Assembly: GCF_030272615.1 (NCBI RefSeq)
Contig: NC_081405.1
Location: 650,270,920-650,334,919 of the forward strand
DNA from: Cryptomeria japonica
Lineage: Eukaryota > Streptophyta > Pinopsida > Cupressales > Cupressaceae
DNA: 64,000 nt
Reading direction: 5' to 3'
Shown here: positions 46,822-57,000 of the stretch, piece by piece
How the letters are laid out: each line of letters opens with the position of its first letter
Numbering within the stretch: position 1 is the first letter of the stretch
Notes under the pieces: model-generated
Databases searched by the model: none
What the model was told of the DNA's origin: nothing
Seen by the model: the letters and a program-made list of their open reading frames with translations, nothing else
Made by a program: the position numbers and the translations under genes

Positions 46822-46951
46822 GGATCTTTTCATTTAATTCATAAATGTTGTCGTACTGCACAACTTTCCTCTGAGAAGAAGTTAAAAAAAATTCATGTCT
46901 TTGTTTAGAAGTTACCACAATGAAACAAATCTCTTCTTTGATCGATCTAGA
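46822..46951. repeat. Duplicated segment, left part (copy 1)
   Basis: It matches 60444-60567 (TCTTTTCATTTAATTCAT, GTACTGCACAACTTTCCTCT, GAAACAAATCTCTTCT). Element F interrupts it, and it resumes at 49302. Confidence 0.8.
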
Positions 46952-47573
46952 TGTTGATTTAAAATAACATAAGAAATAAAACCGAAAAGAAATATTGCAG
47001 TGAATAAAAATAAATGAACAAAACAACACACAGACAAGAACACAGAATTTATGTTAGTCTTCGGACATGTAGTGCCGCACTTAAAACATTTTGTTGGTGA
47101 AGCGGCCACCAAGGTTCAAATCCCTACTGGGCCTTTGTGCTCGCAAGGCCTTGTGCCTTTGTTGGGTCATTGTGCTCGCGGATTTGAACAAGTGAAGTGT
47201 GGGGATGAGGTCCCCCGTTTGTGGCCTCATTGGTTCATAGCTCCAAGTCAAAAGCGTTTACCCCTTTTTTTTTATAAAAAGAACACGAAATTTATAGTGG
47301 TTCAACTTAAAGACTTCATCCACTCTCAATAGGGATTCTAAATATATTATTCTCTAGTAAGAATTAAATATCACAGACACACAATAACAGCCATATGAAT
47401 GGCTAAAATGGATTACTCAACTCCAACATATTCTCTCACCCAATAATAGAATACCAACCATCAGTGGTTTTCAAGAAGGATGCGGTTTGTAGAGAATAAT
47501 TGTTACAAGGAGAAGAGTAGTTACACAAAGATTGTAGGCGTGATAGGTGGGATTGGGCTTCATGCACCCAACA
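46952..47573 (-). repeat. Element F 3' LTR with SINE-like insert
   Basis: Removing the insert and one copy of its 17-bp duplication leaves 379 bp, matching the 377-bp partner at 48920-49296. Confidence 0.88.
47053..47278 (+). mobile_element. SINE-like retroposon (226 bp)
   Basis: It is flanked by an imperfect 17-bp direct repeat (AAGAACACAGAATTTAT at 47036-47052 and AAGAACACGAAATTTAT at 47279-47295), the hallmark of LINE-driven insertion. It contains GGTTCAAATCC (about 47112), close to the RNA polymerase III B box of tRNA-derived SINEs, and ends in a T-run. An A box is not clear. The partner LTR has the empty site (CAACACAAAATTTATAGTGG, about 48998-49025). Confidence 0.8.
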
Positions 47574-47957
47574 ATCTCCCACTTGAAGACCAATCAACAC
47601 TAGAGAAAATTGCTCCCCTAATGCAGGCTTATTGTCACATCCCAATTAGGCCCATCAAAGATCTCAACTTCTCCAATGACTTTTCTAGGACACTTCAAAT
47701 CAGTCTTCTCCAAAATAAATCAGAACTAACCACACTTAATAACATAAAATAAATACCACAATCTATGGGATCAAAAATGTTCCTACTTCATACACAGAAA
47801 AGCCTTGATCAAAATACATTCCTCCCACTCTCAAAGAGAAGAAATTTGCCTATAGCGAAGGAAAAAGTTGAGAGCACATTTACCAACTCTCCATCTATGG
47901 TAGCGCTTTGTTCTTGTTTGAGCAACCAAGCGGTTAGAGTCTGTATGTCATACACAC
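47574..47957 (-). other. Element F 3' untranslated region
   Basis: No coding sequence is seen. It contains the complement of the purine tract at 47574-47590. Confidence 0.5.
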
Positions 47958-48554
47958 CTAGTCTTGTGTTTTGCTTTGCTCAGAATTTGTTGTCCTGTTT
48001 CTCACACTCAACACATTCTTCCTCCCATCTAACAAATTTACAAAACACTCAAAATTTGAGATGGTCTCCAAACCATGCTCCGAGCAGGCAAATCTCTCAT
48101 AACTGTTGCCAGTACTATTTCGGGACTCCTCTAGCATCAAATTTTGGCTTTTATTACATGTTGTAGAGACCCTAGTAACTTCCACTACTGTTGCTTTATC
48201 AATAGCCTCGAGAGTCTCTTCTACTTTATTTCTCAACATAATTTGTTCGTTATTTTTCTCCCCGGCAATTTCTTTAGCCACTTCAGCCTCTCTAGCTTCA
48301 CCTATTTGCTCATCAATGCCAAACTCAATGAGAATAGAATGAAGCTCAACCAATTCCTCCTTCAGTTGTTTATTTCTTTTCTCTTCAAGAAACTTCCACT
48401 CTTTGTTTAATATCTCTTTTTCCAAATTCATATGACAGCACCAATCTTCTATTTCATCTTCCATACTGAATATGCGCTTCGTGAGCATCAAATTCTCCTT
48501 CTTCAGCCTCACAATTTGGTTACTTTGCCTCATCTTCCTCAGGTTCATCTTCAT
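47958..48554 (-). pseudogene. Element F cargo ORF: coiled-coil protein
   Basis: A 198-codon - strand frame is rich in Glu, Lys and Leu (RLKKENLMLTKRIFSMEDEI, KQLKEELVELHSIL, EAREAEVAKEIAGEKNNEQI), strongly coiled-coil. Immediately upstream another frame (about 48890-48545) is acidic (EIDWVFDPRAGCFYIVN, DEFIGTLDLVESDGMQAE, EGEPVEFAFQYEKDSS) and overlaps it. One base change would join the two, so they are probably one broken gene. I see no gag, zinc knuckle or enzyme motif. A captured host gene fragment fits best, but the donor is unknown. Confidence 0.55.
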
Positions 48555-48904
48555 TCACTAGGTTTGAGACTGCATCCTCCTCACCTCGGGAGGAATCCTT
48601 CTCATATTGGAAGGCAAACTCCACAGGCTCTCCTTCTTCAACCAGTGATTGTTTCAAACCTTCTTCTTCTGCAGGTGAAGTGTCCTCATTTTTTCAGTCA
48701 TCCCACCGAAGAACATGGTGTTTCATTTCAACTTCTGCTTGCATACCATCACTCTCTACCAAGTCTAAAGTGCCAATAAATTCATCGATGATTGGCTTCA
48801 TCATCTGAAACTCCCACTTTAGCCTCTATATTCACTATGTAAAAGCACCCAGCTCTGGGATCAAACACCCAATCAATTTCCATCTCTGCTCAAAAATTCT
48901 GCAT

Positions 48905-48919
48905 GGATCTGATACCAAA
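48905..48919 (-). other. Primer-binding site of element F
   Basis: The - strand reads TTTGGTATCAGATCC right after the 5' LTR, an initiator-Met type copia site. Confidence 0.8.
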
Positions 48920-49296
48920 TGTTGATTTAAAATAATATAAGAAATAAAACCAAAAAGAAATATTGCAATTAATAAAAATAAATTAACAAAACAACACACG
49001 GACAACAACACAAAATTTATAGTGGTTCATCTTAAAAGACTACATTCACTCTCAACGGGGATTCTCAATATAATATTTTATGGTAAAAATTACATATCAT
49101 AGTCACACAATAATAGCCGTAGCAATGGCTAAAATGAATCACTTAACTCCAACATATTCTCTCACCCAATAATAAAATATCAACCATCAACCGTTTTCAA
49201 GAAGGTGGTATGCAAAGAATTATCATTACAAGGAGAAGAGCAGTTACACAAAGACTATAGGCATGATAGGTGGGATTGGGCTTCACGCACCCAACA
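48920..49296 (-). repeat. Element F 5' LTR (377 bp)
   Basis: It starts TGTTGATTTAAAATAA (+ strand) and ends GCACCCAACA, and pairs with 46952-47573. Confidence 0.88.
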
Positions 49297-49301
49297 CTGA
49301 A

Positions 49302-50440
49302 TTCACTCCAAATTGTCATGCACCCAACATTGGATTCACTCCAAATTGTTTGTGATGAATCCATATTAGGTAGTGATTGATGCAACAAAGGAGAACATTG
49401 CAACTGGATTTGGTGTGAGAAAAAGGTTTTGATTTTGTGAAGGTCTAATTGTTTGGAGGGCACAAGGTTACACAATCTATCAAAGTAGATTGTAAGTCAA
49501 ATAAGTGTGAGGTAAAAGGTTTTGATTTTATTAAAGTCGAATTAAAGTTTTTGGAGGTGACAAGGTTTTGTGTAAAGTGTGATTTGAGCTCTTGAGGATT
49601 GTAAGTGGGTTTGAGAGATTTGAGTATTGTTTAGTTTTTATTATGGTGTAATTAAAGGGTTGGAGAAAATATGATTTTATTAGAAGTGAGGTTTTGATTT
49701 ACTATAGTGCAATTAAATTCTTCAAGGAGAGGTAATTAGGTGTAAACCATGGGTCAAATAGGTTAAGGAAGAAAGTTAATTGTGTAGTATGTAAATCTAA
49801 AAATATTGAACGTCTTTATTTTGTTTGCATCAATAACTATTATAGTCATGTGCTTTTATATTTGATAGATCCCTCTAAACATTTATATATAAATACATTG
49901 AGTACATGGTGTTTTCAAACATCATCTAATAATAAGAAGAGATCCATCCTTAATTAGAAGAGATTCTAAATATTCATGTAGCATAGATGTTTTAAACTTT
50001 TTACATTAATCAATGCTTCATGAGAACAACTCAACCACTCTTGTTCATTTGAAATTAAATTCTCACCAATAATGCCTTCACTTTTCCCATAATGATGTTT
50101 AGATGGATAAATGTACAAGCACACTCATTATACCATTCAAAGTATAAAAACAATATCATATCACTATGAAACAAACATTGAAATCTTATTTTTTATAAAT
50201 TTATAATAATTGTTTTATAAAAGAGTAACATGGCTCGCTATTAATTTAAGTTTTGAGATATTTACATGTTTAAATAAATGAGTAATGTAAGAGGATAAAC
50301 TTTAAAAAGTGATTATATATTTCATCATTTACTACCGTCTTTGTCTAGTAATAAAAAATTATTAAGAATAGATGATGCAAATCTATATGGTAATTGAATG
50401 AAAAATTCAAATTTATTATTCCATGATAAAATTTAAAACA
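49302..50440. repeat. Duplicated segment, right part (copy 1)
   Basis: It matches 60568-61643 in order and orientation (CAACTGGATTTGGTGTGAGA, AAAGGTTTTGATTTTATTAA, CAAAGTAT..AA..ATATCAT, CTTTGTCTAGTAATAAAAA). It is AT-rich with no coding frame. It ends just downstream of the methyltransferase gene. Confidence 0.8.
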
Positions 50441-50452
50441 ATTATTTTCAGT

Positions 50453-50488
50453 CCATGCCTTTTAACTTTTAAGTTAAAGGGGCATGGC
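50453..50488. repeat. Short palindrome 3' of the methyltransferase gene
   Basis: CCATGCCTTTTAACTT is followed by an inverted AAGTTAAAGGGGCATGG, giving a 16-bp near-perfect stem about 25 bases beyond the stop codon. It could fold in the 3' UTR; the role is unknown. Confidence 0.5.
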
Positions 50489-50510
50489 ATTCACAACAGG
50501 TGCATGCCAC

Positions 50511-52969
50511 TCAGACCATCGAGAACATATAAGTTTTACATTCTCCCAGACGGAAGGTTCTGTTTATCTTTCGTCCACTTCCCCTTTTATTCATATAACC
50601 AGGATAATCAGTTTTCTGAAAACTAACAGACTCCTTCAAATATAGCCCATACTTTTCTGCTTCTCCTTCCAAAGTCCATTTTTTGTAGGGTGGCCCCACC
50701 TTGTTAGTAACATGAATTTCTCCACACAATCTCAGCATCTCGGTAGCACTTTTGAAGAACATACTTACCAGCTCGTTGTTCTTCTTGATGGCTTCTTTAC
50801 TGCATTCGCCACCGCCAATAAAGCCTGCATGCGGCAGATTGAAAACAATTCTGTCAAACTGGCTCGCTCTTAATTTTCCAATTTGGTGCAATCTGGTTGC
50901 ATCCACCTCATACAGTACCAATCCTCTACGACTTTCCAAGTTCCATATTGAACTACGAGCTGTATCATAAACCCTCAAGACTTTCTCTGCTTTGACAACA
51001 ATGAAAAAAATAGTCAAAAAAGAAAAACACAATATTGGGAACAAAATAGATTACGAAGAAGGGATAGGGCATAATTTTTACTTATTTATTCCAAGTTCTG
51101 ATTGATACCTTTGCTATCAAGTGTTGTGGCTACGATGTTTTGTGCACATTCAAATGCAGTTGCCAAAGCTGAAGAAAATGAGAAATTGCCTTCTCCAACT
51201 AACAGAATGCTTTGAGAGCTAGAATAATGCATTAGCCTCCTCTCCACCATGGGTTGCCTCTGCCAACAAAGAAAATCAACTCGTTAATGTAGAGCTAAGC
51301 CGAATCACAATTCAAGAATAGAGTCTGCAAGTTACAGTTAATATCACCAAATTGCTCTTCTGAAAGTACGGACAAAATTAGGAGATCATGTTCAGAAAAT
51401 GGACTGCCCTAGAAGTTATCCCAGTCAAACAAGTATGAACTTATGGTATCTTATGTACTAATACAAAATTTATGTCAAAAATGCAACTTGAATTTTTTTA
51501 ACCGAAGTAATTTTAAAGTGATAATATCCAGCAAAGATATGATATTTACATTTAGATTAGTTTACGAGTTTGTGGTCGAAATTTGTATTTGAATTTTTTC
51601 GTAAGTTTTGGGTGGCACTCACACACCAAAATCTATCATCAGGGTGTAAGAGTTTTCTAAATCAAGTTTTCAATGACATTCTAAAATCCATCATCAGGAT
51701 GAGGCAACATTTTCAATGGCAATCTAGAATCTATCATCAGAATGAGTAAACATACATTTTCAATGGATTCCCATCATCAGGTTGAAGAAACATTGTGCAA
51801 AAGCTTTTTAATCAAATTTTGTATGGCAATCCAGAATATATCATCAAGATGAGGAGACACTGTGCAATCTGAGTTTTTTAATCAAGTTTTGGATGGCACA
51901 CCCAATCCATCATTTAGATGAGGAAACATTATTCAAGAGCTTTTTACTCTAGTTTCTTATGGCAATCCAGAATCCATCATCAGGATGAGGAAATGTTGTG
52001 CAAGAGTTTTTTAATCAAGCTTTGGATGGCACTCCATGATCCATTATCAGCATAAAGAAATGTTGATGAAAAAATCTCACGCTATTTTCTGGCATAAACT
52101 TTTCAATAAATGATAATATCAAATATTACTTATTTTCCATTTTCACCTTTTTTCTAATATAAATTTGATTATTTGGAGAAACTTAAAACAGAGGAGTGGC
52201 ATTTTAATAGTGTAAAGTTGCAATATTAGATTTGGTCTAAACAACACCCTCTAAGTTTTGACTTGCTTAGGTGGCTCATTTGAAATCACAGTCACTTAGT
52301 GATTTCAGACGAGCCACCAAAACAAGTCAAAGCTTAGAGTTTGTCATTTCATATGAACCACCTAAACAAATTAAAGCTTCAAGTGGGTTGTTTAAACCTT
52401 ACCTTTTGTGACTTAATATTATGACTCAATTGAACAACAATAAGCTTTGACTTGCTTAAATGACTCATCTAAAATCACAATCAATCATTCCCCCTCTTAT
52501 TAAGATTTGCATATTTCCCATCTTAAGATCATTGAATGTCCCCAATTTCCCTTAAAACGTACTGCAATAAAACAAACTGGCAAAGCACAATCCCTTACTC
52601 TTAACAACACCTACATAAATTATACCAGAAACTTTAGACCAAATAAGCTCTGAAAATCTCAGTTGCCCAACACTCTTAAGATCCAAACCTACAGAAATTG
52701 GCAAAGAAAAACCTGAAAACACATCCCTCTCCCTTTCCTGATCACAATTGCTATAACATTCTCAAAACTCCACAACACTAAAATCAGAATATTATCCTTC
52801 CATTCGTAACTCTACCCAAATATAGCATGCATACCTTAAGCACACAGCTCATACCATACCAGTATGCCCAAGACAAAAGAAAACTTACCTGGAACAACAC
52901 TGATGCTTCTTCCAGCCTTAGCAATTCCTCATAAAAGGTCACATTTCCACCATACACAAGCTTTTCCAT
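50511..52969 (-). CDS. BMT5-like (DUF2431-type) Rossmann methyltransferase, three exons
   Basis: Exons on the - strand are 52969-52889, 51259-51109 and 50986-50511. Together they make 708 nt, 235 codons plus TGA, with GT-AG introns (1629 and 122 bp) and phases that fit. Exon 1 encodes MEKLVYGGNVTFYEELLRLE and a short tail. Exon 2 carries the SAM-binding motif HYSSSQSILLVGEGNFSFS and NIVATTLDS. Exon 3 carries YEVDATRL, the catalytic-type FDRIVFNLPHAGFIGG, LCGEIHVTNKVGPPYKKW and the family end DYPGYMNKRGSG, then GECKTYMFS. Yeast Bmt5 methylates 25S rRNA uridine N3; plant relatives of this length are mostly uncharacterised. All family landmarks are present, so it is probably functional. The N-terminal start is supported by a similar exon at 60116-60193. 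Confidence 0.87.
51600..52065. repeat. Minisatellite in intron 1 of the methyltransferase gene
   Basis: About seven degenerate units of roughly 60-70 bp follow the pattern ATGGCAATCCAGAATCCATC, ATCAGGATGAGGAAACATT, GTGCAAGAGCTTTTTAATCA. The clearest copies start near 51830, 51890 and 51955. Confidence 0.8.
52259..52331. repeat. Hairpin in intron 1
   Basis: TTGACTTGCTTAGGTGGCTC and TGAAATCAC pair with GTGATTTCA and GAGCCACCAAAACAAGTCAA across an 11-bp loop. Weaker copies of the arms follow to about 52480. It may be a small fold-back element. Confidence 0.7.
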
Positions 52970-53169
52970 CGTTTAACAGTATGATGATCTTTGGCACTCG
53001 GGAAACCGGAAAAATTAGAGGGGTTTCACCGTAGCCCAGCAGCTGCAAGCTTCTCGGACAAACGATATGAAATAGAAAATTTAAGAAGAAGTGATTTTGT
53101 TTCAATTCTTGTGATAGAAGTTATTGATTCAATGCCTTCATACTTGCTGATTTAATGTTCAACCTTTGT

Positions 53170-53762
53170 ATAACATTGTACCAATAGTTGTATGATAAGT
53201 ACCAATAATTGAATGAAATATATCATTTGTTGTGAAAAGTAATCAATCATGTGATGCCATATCAGCTGCACAAGTATTGGGGCCCTTTTGCACACCTATT
53301 GTCTGACTTTTTTTGGGGGATTGTTTTGGCATCATATTTGATAATGTGACCTTGAAACCTTAAGTAGGTTTTGAAAATAGGGTGCACAACTACTGATCCT
53401 TTGTCCTATATAAGGGAAAGGACTCAGTAGTCGTGCACCCTAACTTCACGCTTCTCAAAATCCTACTTGGAAATTTCGAATCACTCCGATTTTTTTACAG
53501 CAGCTTACTTGGCAAGTCCCCTGCTTATAACTAAGGTTTCAGGGCCACATCATCAAATATGATGCCACATCAGCATGCTTTTTGCCAAGGTGTCCAAAAC
53601 AGCCCCAAAAAAAAGTGAGACCAATAGGCGTGCAAAAGAGGCCCCAATAGTTGTGCAGCCGATGTGGCATCACCTGATTGGTTACTTTTTACAATATTAG
53701 TACATTTCTTAACAACTATTGGTACATTTCCTAACAACTGTTGGTACATTTCCTAACAAAAA
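53170..53762. mobile_element. Palindromic fold-back element (about 590 bp)
   Basis: Left arm words TACCAATAGTTG, GTGATGCCATATCAGCTGCA, TATTGGGGCCCTTTTGCACA, GGCATCATATTTGAT, GGTGCACAACTACTGA reappear in reverse complement in mirror order on the right. The centre is near TATATAAGG (53402-53410). No coding sequence is present. The left end lies about 200 bp upstream of the methyltransferase start codon. A half copy (CAACTACTGGGTCCTTTCCC) lies at 53852-53875. Called a MITE/fold-back by structure; no target duplication resolved. Confidence 0.8.
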
Positions 53763-56700
53763 TTGATATTTTTTGTTTCAAACAATAGGTTTTATTTGTT
53801 CAATTTTTGGAACAAAAGGTATCAACAACCCTCACAACAATTGGAACATGCTCAACTACTGGGTCCTTTCCCCTATATATATATATTTGATCTTTTCTCT
53901 TTCGAACCATTAGATATATTTGGAGGGTTGACGTCACCATTTAATTTTAGATATTTAGAGGGTCAAATTTATATTTTCACTGTTCGAACTTCAATTAGGG
54001 CTGTACGCACAAATATAAATTTCTGTACTGAGTTAAATGCTTCATTTCTGTGCACACGTCATCCATTAAATGCTTCGTACTGAGTGGAAAATGTTAAAAC
54101 CAGGTTTAATAAGCCAGGGAGATCTTGAATTAATGCTATTTCGTCTGATTTATGCATTACTTCTCTCTTATTCAGCTTTCTCACCGTTCAAAATGTCCGA
54201 TCGGAATGCAGTTCAGAGGTTGATTATGAAAAATTCCCAATTTTCACTTTTAAATATCCTGATTAGGATTGTGAAGTACGAAAAAAACATTTGATAGGAT
54301 TTGAAGTACTGGCAGACGTATTATGACGCATCTCTGCTGTCAGAGCCGGTGAGTGGAAATTAAGCTTTCTTGCGAATTTAATGTTTTAGTGCGGAAGCAT
54401 TACAGAGAATTTCAGAGCATATCGTACAGCATGGATTGCATAAATAATTGTAATCAAAATGAATACAAATGTTTTTATTTTGAATTAGTTAATTTATCAA
54501 TATATATTTATTAAAAAATAGTTATTAAAAAAATAAAAAATAAATTGTATAATTTTTAAAATTTGTAAAATATAATATATTTTTGCAAAATTTTCAGAAG
54601 TGAAATCTTCATGCTCTGCATTCTTATTGACAAAAAATTCTACTAAGAAAATTGTGTTTTACAGATCTAATAGATTTTTTGGAATGTCATTTTATGTGGA
54701 GATTTACTGTGCCTATTTATGCAATCTTGTAAGGAATATGATACAGAACATTCCAACTAATTCAAAGTATTATAATCAAAGGTAAGAGTTTTCCACAATC
54801 TATCATTTTAGATGTCACTATTTTTGAGGAGATTGTGAGTTAGCATCAATGTTGCAGATCACACTTTGTTAACCATTTTTTATTTATTCTTTGAGCTCTC
54901 TAACATCTTGATGATGAATCAAATAGTGTGACCCTAAATGTTGATGCAAAAAAACATACACAATCTCTTTCAAAAACAACAAGAAGTAAAATTATAATAT
55001 ACATATTTTCTTAAGAACATATTAGATCACATTTCTATACTCATAGAATAAGATAACTAGAAAATTAATAATTATTTTTAATGATAATAAATGTAGACCT
55101 AAATTGTTTTTTGGATGATTATAATATTTAAAATTGTTTTCTATATATGAAAATATATGGTATTTGAAAAAAAAGAATATATATAATGATCTTATTTAAT
55201 TTTATTAGAGTTTATTCAAAATTTTCTCTTTTACATTAACTGTTCCTCTTTCTTTATGCCCAACTAATTTGTTCTAGTTATGATTGTTTATGTAATTATT
55301 ATGAGTTTCAAGCTTATATGTTGATCATTTCTATTTTTCTAATAGTCATTGACCTATCTATTTAATATAATCAATTTTCCTATTTTTAAAAAAAAAAAAT
55401 TATATAATAAATTCTTCAAGAAACATCATAATTTGACACATTGATAAAAAAAGTGCCTCCTGTTTATCAATTAATATACTTATCTTTTAAAAAAAACCAA
55501 AAAAATCCATCTACAAAAGAAAAAAGATATCCTTCCCCCAAACGCTTAGTCAACTATTTCTGCATTGATTTTGGCTTATATTATTATTTATTTTATATAA
55601 AAATTTGAATATACATTAACTATGTTTAAATGTTTTTATATACACAATAACATTCTAACCTTTAATATCATCGTATATTAATAATTAAACTATACTTTTA
55701 AAACGATTATGTGATTAAATTAAAATTTAAAATTTATAATAATTATTAAATTATATAAATTTGTATTGAATATTACATTGATTATAAAAATAATTAAATA
55801 TTATTTAATTATTTAAAATTCAAATAAATATATATTTTTTATTTGAATTAAATTTTCAAAATATAATATAATATGAAATATATGTTAATAATAAATAGTA
55901 TTGATAATATTGAACATATAATTTTATATAAATATTAAAAAAAAAAAATTTAAACAAAAGATAAATTAGTTATTATAAATATAATAATTTAATATCTATA
56001 AGATAATTTTATGAATAAAAATTTAAATCTATATTAAATGATAAACTATTTACTTAAAAAAAAAAGTCTAACATCTAGATAAGATATTTTTGTTGAGAAA
56101 CAAAAACTTCTAGCAAAATATTATTTCTCATAGCATTATGACACATTCTTGTAGTTATATAACTTAATAATATTGATTGGAACAACATCTATTATAGAGA
56201 TAAGATGTATAATGGAGAATCAAATTTAAATAGCATTGTTTAAAGTTCTATCATAGATTTTTCAAGTGAGTCAGATATCATGGTCCACACTTTTCCACAC
56301 AAATAAACGTTTCTTTTCAAACCCTTTTGAGAAATGATTTGTAACACACTAAATATTGATGAGCATATTTTTGTATTTTTTAAAATATTTTATTGACCCT
56401 AATTATCGTTTTAAAAACTCGTCGTGTACAACCCACATAATTTGACCTAAACTTATCATTTTTTGAATTTTATTTTTAAATTGATAAGAATTTTTTGTAG
56501 ATTGATGACATAATTTTGTTTTCAAAAAACATTAAAACAAAAAATTTATTAAATAAACAAGATAAACTGACATTTCAAGTTAATGGACCAAATTTAGTAC
56601 ACGTTAATTAGAAAATATAAAAATAATCAAATCTGAAAAAAAAATATATATTCAGAATCTACATAGTGTAATCTAAAATGGGTTTTAATTTTGTTGAAAA

Positions 56701-56860
56701 GTTCTATGATAATGGGCATCAAACATATGCCAAAAGTTGGTATTTCACCATGTCATTGATACAACCTTGTACTTGTAGGTCCAAGGCTAAGGGTTGGGCA
56801 TTCCATACCTTTCCTAAACTAAAACCTGATGCACATGGCATGCTCTATTTTTTAAATTTA
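53763..56860. other. AT-rich spacer
   Basis: No gene was recognised. Composition becomes extremely AT-rich from 54430 to 56680 with A/T homopolymers. Small frames (54070-54294, 54600-54785) show no domain. Confidence 0.6.
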
Positions 56861-56862
56861 AG

Positions 56863-57000
56863 AAACGGGGCCCGTTATAATAAACGGGTCCTCATTTTGT
56901 AAATGGGGCCCCATTATGTTTCTAAACGAGGCCCCCTTATGTTTCTAAATGGGGCCCCGTTAACAACGGGACCTTGTTAACAACAGGGCCCCGTCCCGGT
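56863..57000. repeat. Cluster of GGGGCCCC palindromes
   Basis: Seven to eight variants (AACGGGGCCCGTT, AAATGGGGCCCCATT, AACGAGGCCCCCTT, AAATGGGGCCCCGTT, AACGGGACCTTGTT, AACAGGGCCCCGT) recur every 15-25 bp in an otherwise AT-rich region. Confidence 0.75.

Larger units (their letters stand above)
46952..49296 (-). mobile_element. Element F: small copia-type non-autonomous LTR element, - strand
   Basis: LTRs at 46952-47573 (interrupted by a SINE-like insert) and 48920-49296 run, on the + strand, TGTTGATTTAAAATAA to GCACCCAACA. The primer site on the - strand is TTTGGTATCAGATCC (48919-48905), copia-like; the + strand CTCCCACTTGAAGA next to the inner LTR edge is the complement of the purine tract. 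TSD CTAGA (46947-46951) and CTGAA (49297-49301) are both one step from CTGGA, the base string at the empty paralogous site (60563-60567). Its 1.35 kb interior has no gag or pol. A tandem 33-bp duplication straddles the right border (49287-49350). Confidence 0.88.

Noticed and set aside
47765-48410. Several + strand frames of 78-133 codons
   Set aside because: They are antisense to the coiled-coil cargo ORF of element F, and no domain was seen.
54070-54294. 74-codon + strand frame
   Set aside because: No recognisable family and AT-rich codons; probably chance.
56678-56902. 74-codon + strand frame starting MGFNFVEKFY
   Set aside because: No domain and no splice partners; it runs into the GGGGCCCC cluster. 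Kept as spacer.
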